Of a stretch of 17,979 nt of DNA, positions 7,284 through 14,846 are shown one piece after another. Made by a program: the position numbers and the translations under genes. Source of the DNA: Candidatus Zixiibacteriota bacterium (GTDB taxonomy: Bacteria; Zixibacteria; MSB-5A5; DSPP01); the NCBI GenBank assembly GCA_022614805.1, contig JAKEHY010000006.1, positions 1 through 17,979 on the forward strand, given 5' to 3'. Each line of letters opens with the position of its first letter. Position 1 is the stretch's first letter. The notes under the pieces are model-generated. The model searched no databases, was not told the origin of the DNA, and saw only the letters and a program-made list of their open reading frames with translations.

Positions 7284-10200
7284 TTACTTCACCAAATGCA
7301 TCTTTTTCGTTTCTACATAACTTCCTGCCCGGATTTGGTAGAGATAAATGCCGGAGGAGACGGCCGCGCCGTTCTCATCCCTTCCATCCCAGAACGCCTC
7401 ATACCATCCCACCGGTTTCTCCTCTATGAAAGACCGGACAATCTGTCCCAGAATGTTGTAAATCCTTAGCTCCACCCTCGAGGCTTGCGGGAGGGCAAAC
7501 CGGATAACCGTGGCGGCGTTGAAGGGATTGGGATAATTCTGGGCCAGCTCGAATTTCGAGGGCCGGGAGTCATCCACCACCGTGATTTTAGCGCAAGGGC
7601 CTTCCCCCGGACCGTCGCCGCAGCCGCCGCCACCGCCACCCCCTCCACCCGGGCAGGCCGAATCGGGATTAGCCGGATAACTAAAGTAAGCGAAAGTGGA
7701 TACACTGCCCAGGACCGAATTGCTCGGCGGCGGGTCCGAAGTCCACCAGTTCCCCACGGCTGACATCGTCCCGGTGCCGGCCTTTTGAACCCCCACCGCC
7801 GCGGTGTCGGCGGTGTTCAGCAAGATGTTGTTTCTGCCGCAATCGGTTGTCGGTGTGCTTTTCCCCAAATCAGCCTTGGTGCTGGTGCTATACACTCCCC
7901 GGGTTTTGAAATGGGTGAAGGTGGAATTGCGCACCTTGACCGTTCCGGTGTCGCTGCGCATAACCAAAGCCGTTTCGGCAAAGCTGAAACGGGTAAAGGC
8001 AACATCAGCCCGACCGGTCGGCCCGATAAAAATACCGCCCCAGTCTCCGGCCGTAGGAGAAGCGGCAGAGGAAGTGAGAATAATAGAATCGGTTCGGGTC
8101 CCTAAACAGTTCAACATTCCGTTTATTATTATCCGGCTCTTGGCGGTATCCCCACCAGAATGCGTTGTGTCCCGATTCGCCAGAAAGGAAAGCTGGGCCT
8201 TCGGTGGCAAAACTTTAAGCGTCTTTCCGCTCGAAACCGTCACGTCCCCATCCAGCGTTATCTTACCCTGCCAAGTAAGCGGAAAAGCAACGTTATTACT
8301 TATGTATTGCGGCGCGGGGGCCACTTTAAAAAGTTTCCCTTCCGCCGCTTTTAAGGACGTGGTAAAAGGCGCTCCCCCCGTTGTCCCGCCGGTCAACACT
8401 GTATCGCCCGAGGAAACATCCATTACGTACCACATAGAGCCGTCCGATCTGTTGAGCCAGCTTGTCACTGTCTGGCTTTCGTGTGGTTTGCACCTTCGAT
8501 TTACGAGCATGAAATAATCCGCTCCGCCCCCTGTGAAGTGAGCTATTTCGACAAACATACTACTTGTGGGAAATTTATCGCTCGTTACCGAATTCAGAAA
8601 TCCACGAGTACTGCCGGAAGCATTTGAACCCGGCCCGGCTGTATCCCAGGTCAAAGTCATTACGGTCGGTCCCAGTTTTTTGAGAATGTTTACGTTTATG
8701 CTTCGTACTGAATCCCAGAGCGGCTGGCTCTGAACGTGTTTTGTGCCATTCCAATGCATCACACCACTAATGCGGTATGGCCGTCCTTGGGCCTCGGTTC
8801 TAGTCGAACAACTGGGACAGCCCGTTCCACCTGTACCACCATCAAGGTCAACCAACCTTCGTTGTGCCAACAACGGAGTCAAGTTTGTGTCTGCGGGGGG
8901 ATTGACACCGGTGCTTGTATATTGAAAATAAAGAACTCCTTTAGCACCGTAGGCCAATGCGAGATTAACTTGAGCCTTCACTTCCGTGTAGGTAGGGATC
9001 CGTAAAAACTGTTTGTATTTTCCATTTTCGAGTCCACTCCAAATTCCAAAGAGCTGAACCCAAGGCCAAAAGGGTTTGTTGATTTGCGGTTGTTTTGCAC
9101 GTGAGGAAAGAAAACCAAGGTTACGGTTGCTGGATTCAAAACCAAGCTGGATGCTACAGCTGTCAGTTGAATTCGTCGTAGAATCCGGTAACATCTTGCA
9201 ACCGATGGGGTAAACCTGAAGTTGAAACGCGTTGGGATTCACAATGGAATTCACCAGATCCCATTGGTAGCTGTAGACACTTACGGGGGGAGCAGTGTAA
9301 CCGCTAATTATGCTCGTGGGTTTGAAAGCGGATGACGGCGAAGAAATCAAATCACTCCCTTTTCGGAGAATTGGGTAACTGCCTCCATACGGTTCATCTG
9401 TCAAGTATTGCTGAGGGATGGTATCCTGCAACGTAGAATAATAAACTGCCAGGGTGTCCCTAATAGCATCAGGGTTGGCAGCAAACAGTACCCTTCCCGT
9501 ATCATTGGAAACAATCACCCTGTCCGCTGTCAGAGTAACCCTGTTATTCCAGTAAAGAGAGTATTGATAAGGATAGTCGAGGGGTTGATAAAAGTGCACC
9601 GAAAGAGTTTCCCATTGGCCCGCCCGACAGAAATCGTTTTTTCGCAAATCGCGGACAAAGGCTTCTGCGACGCTTGTAATCTTATCAGGATTAGGCACGG
9701 TATCTAAAGTTAAAAGCACCGGGTCATCATATCTTAATCTGTACGTGTCCCGTTTTCCGCAACGCAAGGGAAGATCGTAAAATAATGTGGTGTCAACAAG
9801 CGTATCGTGACATAGATAAATTGAGTCGATTGGGTAACTTCTATCCGAATCACAAGTCGCGCTGTTTATTAAATGAGAAGGCCACCAGCAGCCCCCGGGA
9901 AAACGATAGACATTTGCGTTGTACACCACCAGCCGTGCAACCACGGCAGTATCGGACACTCCTGCGGTGTCAGTTCCAAGTTTCAAGACATAGTCTGCCC
10001 GGCCCCAGGTGCCAGGGTTCATAAAATGGGGCGAAAAATAAATCCCGCTGCTTCCACCGTTGCAGACCTGTCCCGGCCCGGCAAAGAGGTAGCCGGGGAT
10101 TGAATTAGCGGTTTTTTCCACGGAATCTATACCACCTTGAAGGACTCCAATCGGATGATCAAAACCATAGCCGAAATTCTTAAGATTACTTTCGTTAATC

Positions 10201-10562
10201 GGCAGTTCCGCCTCCAATGTGATATGCCAGCCGAAGGTAGTGAAACGTTCCAGAGTTTTTGGCTCTTTAAAAGTTACGGCCCACTCCTTTGCTCCGAAGC
10301 CAATGGAATTGTAAGGAATGACCTTGAATCGGCCAAAAGAATTTGCCTTACCTTGGAAAGTGGTTACGCTATCCCCCCAGCCGATTAGGCGATTGATTCC
10401 GAAGGCTTTTAGACTGTCAAAATATTCCTGGATGTAAGGGGCTGCTGCCGTTTCGTTCCCGCTGTAAGGGTCCAAAATAGCCCCTATGATAAAATCTTGT
10501 GCCTGAACTTTCAACCCAAAGGTTAAAACGATGAACAAAATCGAAAACCGAATAGTTTTCAT
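7284..10562 (-). CDS. Large exported TIM-barrel-like/beta-helix protein with T9SS-type C-terminal domain
   Basis: A 1092-residue exported protein, last gene of the three-gene operon. A signal peptide is at 1-22 (FSILFIVLTFGL, VQAQ). Residues about 24-560 suggest a TIM-barrel glycoside-hydrolase-like region: YIQEYFDSLKAFGINRLIGW, an acidic YLTDEPYGG motif (D389, E390), PFWPWVQLFG (497-506), and AQVNLALAYGAKGVLYFQYT (530-549), a pattern common at the end of such barrels. About 755-960 shows parallel beta-helix repeats (GKITLDGDVTVSSGKTLKVL; DWGGIFIGPTG; VRNSTFTHF). A nine-glycine run (972-980) flanked by cysteines links to a T9SS type-A C-terminal domain (1002-1092; NYPNPFNAATVIRF, GIYLYQIRAG, KKMHLVK). 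The likely role is a cell-surface enzyme or binding protein for polysaccharide; catalysis is unproven. The ATG is supported by GAGGAGG (10568-10574). The barrel part is visibly more AT-rich than the C-terminal part. Confidence 0.8.
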   Translation of the reverse strand: MKTIRFSILFIVLTFGLKVQAQDFIIGAILDPYSGNETAAAPYIQEYFDSLKAFGINRLIGWGDSVTTFQGKANSFGRFKVIPYNSIGFGAKEWAVTFKEPKTLERFTTFGWHITLEAELPINESNLKNFGYGFDHPIGVLQGGIDSVEKTANSIPGYLFAGPGQVCNGGSSGIYFSPHFMNPGTWGRADYVLKLGTDTAGVSDTAVVARLVVYNANVYRFPGGCWWPSHLINSATCDSDRSYPIDSIYLCHDTLVDTTLFYDLPLRCGKRDTYRLRYDDPVLLTLDTVPNPDKITSVAEAFVRDLRKNDFCRAGQWETLSVHFYQPLDYPYQYSLYWNNRVTLTADRVIVSNDTGRVLFAANPDAIRDTLAVYYSTLQDTIPQQYLTDEPYGGSYPILRKGSDLISSPSSAFKPTSIISGYTAPPVSVYSYQWDLVNSIVNPNAFQLQVYPIGCKMLPDSTTNSTDSCSIQLGFESSNRNLGFLSSRAKQPQINKPFWPWVQLFGIWSGLENGKYKQFLRIPTYTEVKAQVNLALAYGAKGVLYFQYTSTGVNPPADTNLTPLLAQRRLVDLDGGTGGTGCPSCSTRTEAQGRPYRISGVMHWNGTKHVQSQPLWDSVRSINVNILKKLGPTVMTLTWDTAGPGSNASGSTRGFLNSVTSDKFPTSSMFVEIAHFTGGGADYFMLVNRRCKPHESQTVTSWLNRSDGSMWYVMDVSSGDTVLTGGTTGGAPFTTSLKAAEGKLFKVAPAPQYISNNVAFPLTWQGKITLDGDVTVSSGKTLKVLPPKAQLSFLANRDTTHSGGDTAKSRIIINGMLNCLGTRTDSIILTSSAASPTAGDWGGIFIGPTGRADVAFTRFSFAETALVMRSDTGTVKVRNSTFTHFKTRGVYSTSTKADLGKSTPTTDCGRNNILLNTADTAAVGVQKAGTGTMSAVGNWWTSDPPPSNSVLGSVSTFAYFSYPANPDSACPGGGGGGGGGCGDGPGEGPCAKITVVDDSRPSKFELAQNYPNPFNAATVIRFALPQASRVELRIYNILGQIVRSFIEEKPVGWYEAFWDGRDENGAAVSSGIYLYQIRAGSYVETKKMHLVK

Positions 10563-10567
10563 TTAAA

Positions 10568-10574
10568 CCTCCTC
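10568..10574 (-). promoter_or_regulatory. Strong ribosome binding site of the large exported protein
   Basis: On the minus strand GAGGAGG lies five bases before ATG 10562. The preceding propeller gene ends 25 bases upstream, so this site allows efficient independent initiation within the operon. Confidence 0.85.
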
Positions 10575-10587
10575 TGTTTGATGATGG

Positions 10588-12192
10588 TTAACGTACCAAA
10601 AGCATCTTTTTCACCTGGGTTTCGTTAGCGTAAGAGAGTTTATAAAAGTAAATTCCGGACGGCATAGCCTTTCCAGTTATATCTCTACCATCCCAAAATA
10701 CCTTATGCTCTCCAGCTTTACCCCTTTGGTCTATTAACGTTCTAATTTTCTGCCCCAACAAGTTGTAGACTTCCAGCCGAACGGTTTCGGGTCTGACAGT
10801 CGGTTTCAGGTTGAAACCAACTTCGGTCGATTGTTGGAAGGGATTTGGGTTATTCTGGAATAGCTCAAAAAAGTAAGGGAGGTTTGTTTTGTCATCCTTC
10901 ACTCCGGTAGGGATGGAACTATCCCCTGAAAAGATGAATGCCTCTCCCCGGTCAAAGGGATCGGTATCAAATTTTGCCGAAGCGGCAAAATCATCTATAC
11001 CGTCGCCGTCCATATCTCCTGTGTTTGTTACCGCAAGACCAAATACTTGCGCTACTGTCGGTAACTGAAAATCGTGAATGGCGATATCAAAATTGCCATT
11101 CATATTGGAACTTCCAAGATAAATAAAAACGCTGCCCGCTAAAAAAGAAGCGCGGGGTTGTCCGAGAATAAGGTCAGTAAAACCATCTTGGTTGTAATCG
11201 CCACCGGGAGCGGGTTGGTTCCCACCTTGATCCAATACCGCTGAAGGCACAGAATCTATCGGAAACCATCCATTGTATCTTCTCAGCCGGGTACTTGGTC
11301 CTCCCACCCAAAAATCTGTCCGTCCATCGCCATTAAGGTCGTTTAGAAGAATGATTTTCTCCCCCCACTGTCCGCGAGTATCTCCACCTTCTGCAGGAGC
11401 GGGGGCATTCAGAATCTGGTCCTCCAAGGTATCCATTGGATTGCCACCAAGAAATATGTGTAGGCACCCGGGCGTCGTTACCCCGGCATCATTTCCCATA
11501 CGAGCAACCACTAAATCGGCGAATGAATCGCCATCGAGATTTGGCAAGACTTTTACAGCCGCACCAAAACGAGTCCGATACGGTGACAATTGAAAAGAAA
11601 CTGTGCGCGTCCAGTCCGGGAAAGTATCCAAAATTGATCCACCCCAAAATATCTGCACTCGTCCTAACGAAGAAGGTGGTCCGCTGCAAGAGTAAATGGT
11701 GCTTACGACTAAATCTCCACAACCATCCCCATTCAGATCGCCGGCCGAAGCGTCCTGTAAAGCCACACCGCCACTGCAGGCCGTATCAGGTGAAAAAGTT
11801 AACACAAAGTCCGGCAAGGTATCTAACAAATTGCCACCCCAAAATATCTGAAGCTGGTTAATCGTATCAGTAGCTAATACCACCTCCGGCTTGCCGTCGC
11901 CGTTTATATCACCAATGGTTCTAACGGAGATGTAGCCGTTCCAAGTCATATCAGGGATGGAGTCAATCCGGCCGAAATTGCCGTAGAAAAGCTTTACCCT
12001 CTTGGTGCCCAACTCGGCCGCCAGAAGGTCGGCATAGCCGTCATTGTTTACATCCCCCGGCCCGGCCAGGGTGGTGCCGAGCCGGTCATTCTGGTTGTCG
12101 CCCTTCAGGTAGCCGATGATGGGGAGCGGGGGCTGGGAAAAAGCAGGAACCACCATCCAACAAACAAGGAAAAGTAAAATTACGCTCTTCAT
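10588..12192 (-). CDS. Exported FG-GAP (integrin-like) beta-propeller protein with T9SS-type C-terminal domain, copy 2
   Basis: A 534-residue exported protein with signal peptide 1-20 (ILLFLVCWMVVPAFS-Q). Seven calcium-loop motifs of the FG-GAP/integrin alpha type lie at residues 48-56 (DVNNDGYAD), 95-103, 152-160, 218-226 (weaker, NLDGDSFAD), 285-293, 332-340 and 393-401 (DMDGDGIDD). This count predicts a seven-bladed propeller. The C-terminal 90 residues are a T9SS/FlgD-like domain (FQNNPNPFQQSTEVGF, GIYFYKLSYA, KKMLLVR). Family members are surface adhesion or carbohydrate-binding modules; the ligand is unknown. It follows its paralogue by 10 bases and precedes the barrel/beta-helix gene by 25. 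The ribosome site is weak (AGGCGGAG abutting ATG 12192), so translation may depend on coupling. The propeller is close to that of the paralogue, but the sorting domain is not. Confidence 0.85.
   Translation of the reverse strand: MKSVILLFLVCWMVVPAFSQPPLPIIGYLKGDNQNDRLGTTLAGPGDVNNDGYADLLAAELGTKRVKLFYGNFGRIDSIPDMTWNGYISVRTIGDINGDGKPEVVLATDTINQLQIFWGGNLLDTLPDFVLTFSPDTACSGGVALQDASAGDLNGDGCGDLVVSTIYSCSGPPSSLGRVQIFWGGSILDTFPDWTRTVSFQLSPYRTRFGAAVKVLPNLDGDSFADLVVARMGNDAGVTTPGCLHIFLGGNPMDTLEDQILNAPAPAEGGDTRGQWGEKIILLNDLNGDGRTDFWVGGPSTRLRRYNGWFPIDSVPSAVLDQGGNQPAPGGDYNQDGFTDLILGQPRASFLAGSVFIYLGSSNMNGNFDIAIHDFQLPTVAQVFGLAVTNTGDMDGDGIDDFAASAKFDTDPFDRGEAFIFSGDSSIPTGVKDDKTNLPYFFELFQNNPNPFQQSTEVGFNLKPTVRPETVRLEVYNLLGQKIRTLIDQRGKAGEHKVFWDGRDITGKAMPSGIYFYKLSYANETQVKKMLLVR
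10881..12137. repeat. Tandem duplication, copy near the operon's 3' side (propeller coding)
   Basis: This propeller-coding stretch aligns with 12484-13731 through long identical or near-identical runs. Examples are the segments starting at 10881 and 12484, and those at about 12050 and 13645. Similarity falls sharply outside these limits, at the signal peptide on one side and the sorting domain on the other. Boundaries are by eye. Confidence 0.75.
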
Positions 12193-12202
12193 CTCCGCCT
12201 AC

Positions 12203-13801
12203 TTAAAGAAACACCATTTTTTTCCCCAGCGATTCATCTCCGATTTTCAATCTATAGAGGTAAATACCACTCGGTAAAAGCTGCCCCAAGGAATCCGTCC
12301 CGTTCCATGAAACTTGATGGTTTCCTGCCGGTTGCTCCCGTTCCACCAAAACTTTCACCCGTTCTCCGGCAATATTAAATATCTCCAATTCCACCCTGTT
12401 CCTGCGCAAAAGAGCATACGAAATTACTGTCGTGGAATTGAAAGGATTAGGGTAATTTTGCGATAAAGAGAAAAAGCGGGGGAGGTTTGTTTTGTCGTCC
12501 CTTATACCGGTAGGAATGGAACTATCGCCCGAAAAGATGAATACCTCTCCCCGGTCAAAGGGGTCTGTGTCAAATTTGGCTGAAGCGGCAAAATCATCTA
12601 TCCCATCCCCATTCATATCCCCAGTATTCGTTACAGCAAGACCAAATACTTCAGCCACGGTCGGTAACTGAAAGTCATGAATGGCAATGTCATAAACTCC
12701 ATTCATATTGGAACTTCCCAGATAGATAAAAACACTCCCCGCTAAAAAAACGGCTCGGGGTTGTCCGAGAATTAGGTCAGTGAAACCATCTTGGTTATAA
12801 TCACCGCCGGGAGCTGGACGGTCACCGCCTTGGTCAAATATGGCTGCAGGTATAGAATCAAGTGGAAAACCTCCGTAATAGAGTCGTAAGAGGGTTGCGC
12901 CACCTACCCAAAAATCAGTGCGGCCGTCGCCTGTCAGATCATTAAGAGAGATAAGAACACTTCCCCATGATTGCCGAGAATCTCCTACTTCTGTCGGGGG
13001 GGGGGCGTTGAGGATTTGATCCTCTAAAGTGTCCATCGGGTTGGCGCCAAGAAAAATAAACAGCCTCCCAGTTGTTCCTCTTACAGAACTCCCTCTTTGG
13101 GAAACAACTAAATCACCGAAGGAATCCCCGTTAAGATTATAAACACTTAATGCAGCACCAAAAGCAAACTGCTCAGGCGAAGGTTGATAGGGTACGGTAC
13201 GTGTCCAGTCTGGAAAAGTGTCGAGTAAAGCCCCCCCACACCAAATCTGCACACGATCCAATTCAAAAATTGGCCCGCTGCAAGAGTAAATGGTGCTTAC
13301 AACTAAATCTCCAAAACCGTCTCCGTTTAAATCTCCTGAAGAAATATCCATTATGCCCACACCCCCAGTACAGACCGCATCGGGCGGAAAATTCAGTACA
13401 AAATCCGGAATCGTGTCTAATAGAGTCCCTCCCCAAAAGATTCTCAATTGGTGGGCGCTGTCGGTTCCCATTACCACTTCCGGCTTGCCATCGCCGCTTA
13501 TATCTCCAATGGTTCTCACGGAGATATAGCCGTTCCAAATCATATCGGGAATGGAGTCAATTCGCCCGGTATTGCCGTAAAAGAGCTTCACTTTCTTCGT
13601 GCCATACTCCGCCGCCAGAAGGTCGGCGTACCCATCGCCGTTCACATCCCCCGGCCCGGCCAGGGTGGTGCCTAAGCGGTCGTTTTGGTTGTCGCCCTTC
13701 AGATAGCCAATGATGGGTAGAGGGGGCTGGGCGAAAAGGACTCGACAAAAAAGCAACGCTACTCCTAAGATGATCGCGGCGGAAGATTTCTTTACCGGCA
13801 T
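12203..13801 (-). CDS. Exported FG-GAP (integrin-like) beta-propeller protein with T9SS-type C-terminal domain, copy 1
   Basis: A 532-residue exported protein, first gene of the operon. The signal peptide is 1-24 (AAIILGVALLFCRVLFA-Q). Seven FG-GAP calcium loops lie at residues 52-60 (DVNGDGYAD), 100-108, 157-165, 222-230 (weaker, NLNGDSFGD), 288-296, 334-342 and 395-403, so a seven-bladed propeller is expected. The sorting domain (about 440-532) reads LSQNYPNPFNSTTVISYALL then GIYLYRLKIG and KKMVFL. It differs strongly from that of its neighbour although the propellers are near-identical in places. A C10 tract (12996-13005) encodes A266-P-P-P269 in blade five; a one-base change would truncate the protein before the sorting domain. 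The ATG at 13801 has AAGGAG (13811-13816) nine bases upstream and a candidate promoter at 13826-13853. The role is inferred as surface adhesion. Confidence 0.85.
   Translation of the reverse strand: MPVKKSSAAIILGVALLFCRVLFAQPPLPIIGYLKGDNQNDRLGTTLAGPGDVNGDGYADLLAAEYGTKKVKLFYGNTGRIDSIPDMIWNGYISVRTIGDISGDGKPEVVMGTDSAHQLRIFWGGTLLDTIPDFVLNFPPDAVCTGGVGIMDISSGDLNGDGFGDLVVSTIYSCSGPIFELDRVQIWCGGALLDTFPDWTRTVPYQPSPEQFAFGAALSVYNLNGDSFGDLVVSQRGSSVRGTTGRLFIFLGANPMDTLEDQILNAPPPTEVGDSRQSWGSVLISLNDLTGDGRTDFWVGGATLLRLYYGGFPLDSIPAAIFDQGGDRPAPGGDYNQDGFTDLILGQPRAVFLAGSVFIYLGSSNMNGVYDIAIHDFQLPTVAEVFGLAVTNTGDMNGDGIDDFAASAKFDTDPFDRGEVFIFSGDSSIPTGIRDDKTNLPRFFSLSQNYPNPFNSTTVISYALLRRNRVELEIFNIAGERVKVLVEREQPAGNHQVSWNGTDSLGQLLPSGIYLYRLKIGDESLGKKMVFL
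12484..13731. repeat. Tandem duplication, copy near the operon promoter (propeller coding)
   Basis: Partner of 10881-12137; see that entry for how the two align. The repeat covers all seven blades and excludes the signal peptide and sorting domain. The two copies differ by scattered substitutions and a few small length changes. This fits an older duplication with continuing local exchange. Confidence 0.75.
12996..13005. repeat. Mononucleotide tract C10 (minus strand) inside the propeller gene
   Basis: Ten G on the plus strand, C10 in the coding strand. The coding reads GCC CCC CCC CCG (A-P-P-P). Removing one C brings TAG in frame at 12987-12985; adding one brings TAA at 12944-12942. The equivalent place in the paralogue (NAPAPAE, about 11397-11408) is interrupted and has only five C. 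The tract is long enough to be a slipped-strand mispairing site. Confidence 0.9.
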
Positions 13802-13825
13802 TGAAGATGTCTCCTTGCGATTGGT

Positions 13826-13853
13826 AAGGTAGAGAAAAAAATTGGGAAGTCAA
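13826..13853 (-). promoter_or_regulatory. Candidate promoter of the exported-protein operon
   Basis: On the minus strand, -35 TTGACT (13853-13848) and -10 TACCTT (13831-13826) are separated by 16 bp, with the first gene's start about 25 bases downstream. The -10 keeps the key T, A and final T only. It lies in the 97-bp gap after the GGDEF gene; no terminator is visible there, so read-through from upstream is also possible. Confidence 0.4.
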
Positions 13854-13898
13854 GAATTTATTGAAGCGGAGGGAATCCTGTATTTTATCTCAAAAGAG

Positions 13899-14846
13899 CT
13901 AATACTTTCTCCGGCGTTCCAACACGTAACGGCTGGGGGGGCCCTGCACCTGTTTGGCCCGCTTTTTCAAATCCGCCAGCATGTGGGCGATTTCCCCGAC
14001 GTGGGTAAAGGTCTTTTGCCGGTTCGGGAGTATGGCAACCGAAAGGGTCATTATCGGAAACTCCTCCAGTTCTCCCTTCCGGTTGGTGGCGATTATTTTA
14101 CCCCTTTGCAAATCCCTTTCGGCATAACGGGTGGGGATGAACAAATCGAAGGTGCGGCAGATGGCGGCGCAGGTCGGCTCGGCTTTGTTTATCGGAACCA
14201 GATAAATAAAATCATCCCCGCCGATGTGGCCGACAAAACCGGTCGGGCACAAATCATAGACCGTGTCGCGGATAATCCAGGCCACCAGCTGAATCACCCG
14301 GTCCCCGCCGGAGTAGCCGTAGTAGTCGTTGTAGGCTTTGAAATTGTCCAAATCGGCATAGCAGATGGCGAAGCTTTCCCTGGCCGAAAGCCTGCGCCGC
14401 AGCTCAATCTCAATCGCCTGCGGCCCGGGGAGCCGGGAGGAGGGATTGACGGAAACATCCCGTCGGGAGCGGGAGAGAACCATTTCAATGCGGGCGGCGA
14501 CCAGCTGCTGGTTCCACTCTCCGCAGATGAACTCATCCGCCCCGCATTTCAGCCCGAAAAGATGCGCGCTTTTGGTGGGGTTGGGGTGATACAAAATCAA
14601 GGGAATGGAGGTGAGGGAAGGGTGGGCTTTAATTCGCTCTATCTGCCGGGCTTCGGATTCAAGATTGCCGTCGGCAGCCATAAAAATAAAGTCCAGGAAC
14701 AGCTTGGGGGAGCCGCGGTAGAGTTCAAGGTCGGAATGGAACAGGTGCAGCCGCTCCGGCCGGATGCCAAGCGTTTTGCAAAGTTCGGCTTGAACTTTGA
14801 CCCCGGACTCGTACAGGGCTGCGTGAAAGTTTTTACCGGCTTTCAC
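13899..14846 (-). CDS. GGDEF-domain protein with degenerate receiver-like N-terminus
   Basis: 315 residues. The C-terminal GGDEF domain (about 137-315) has the SRLPG entry, metal-binding CYADLDNFKAYND (D165), and an active-site loop GGDDF (209-213). It should therefore be able to make cyclic di-GMP. The product-inhibition I-site is absent: the RxxD positions hold C200 and G203. The N-terminal about 30-125 looks like a CheY receiver whose phosphorylation residues are gone: the Asp position after strand 3 is Ala (FIFMAADG), the Thr/Ser position is His (LILYHP) and the conserved Lys is missing (ADEFICGEW). It should therefore not be switched by a histidine kinase. The start is GTG 14846, 14 bases inside the recombinase 3' end and without a clear ribosome site, so translation is probably coupled. 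Cytoplasmic. No effector gene is nearby. Confidence 0.83.
   Translation of the reverse strand: MKAGKNFHAALYESGVKVQAELCKTLGIRPERLHLFHSDLELYRGSPKLFLDFIFMAADGNLESEARQIERIKAHPSLTSIPLILYHPNPTKSAHLFGLKCGADEFICGEWNQQLVAARIEMVLSRSRRDVSVNPSSRLPGPQAIEIELRRRLSARESFAICYADLDNFKAYNDYYGYSGGDRVIQLVAWIIRDTVYDLCPTGFVGHIGGDDFIYLVPINKAEPTCAAICRTFDLFIPTRYAERDLQRGKIIATNRKGELEEFPIMTLSVAILPNRQKTFTHVGEIAHMLADLKKRAKQVQGPPSRYVLERRRKY

Noticed and set aside
7804-8517. A 237-codon plus-strand frame
   Set aside because: Antisense to the beta-helix-coding part of the large exported protein; no independent support.
10881-13731. Direct repeats that could be a CRISPR or a transposon
   Set aside because: The repeat unit is a whole gene body of about 1.25 kb in two copies, with no terminal inverted repeats, transposase or spacer pattern. 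It is a gene duplication.
13935-13941. A seven-base C run in the GGDEF gene as another phase switch
   Set aside because: It is short and lies near the C-terminal end of the protein, well past the active site, so a change would have little effect.
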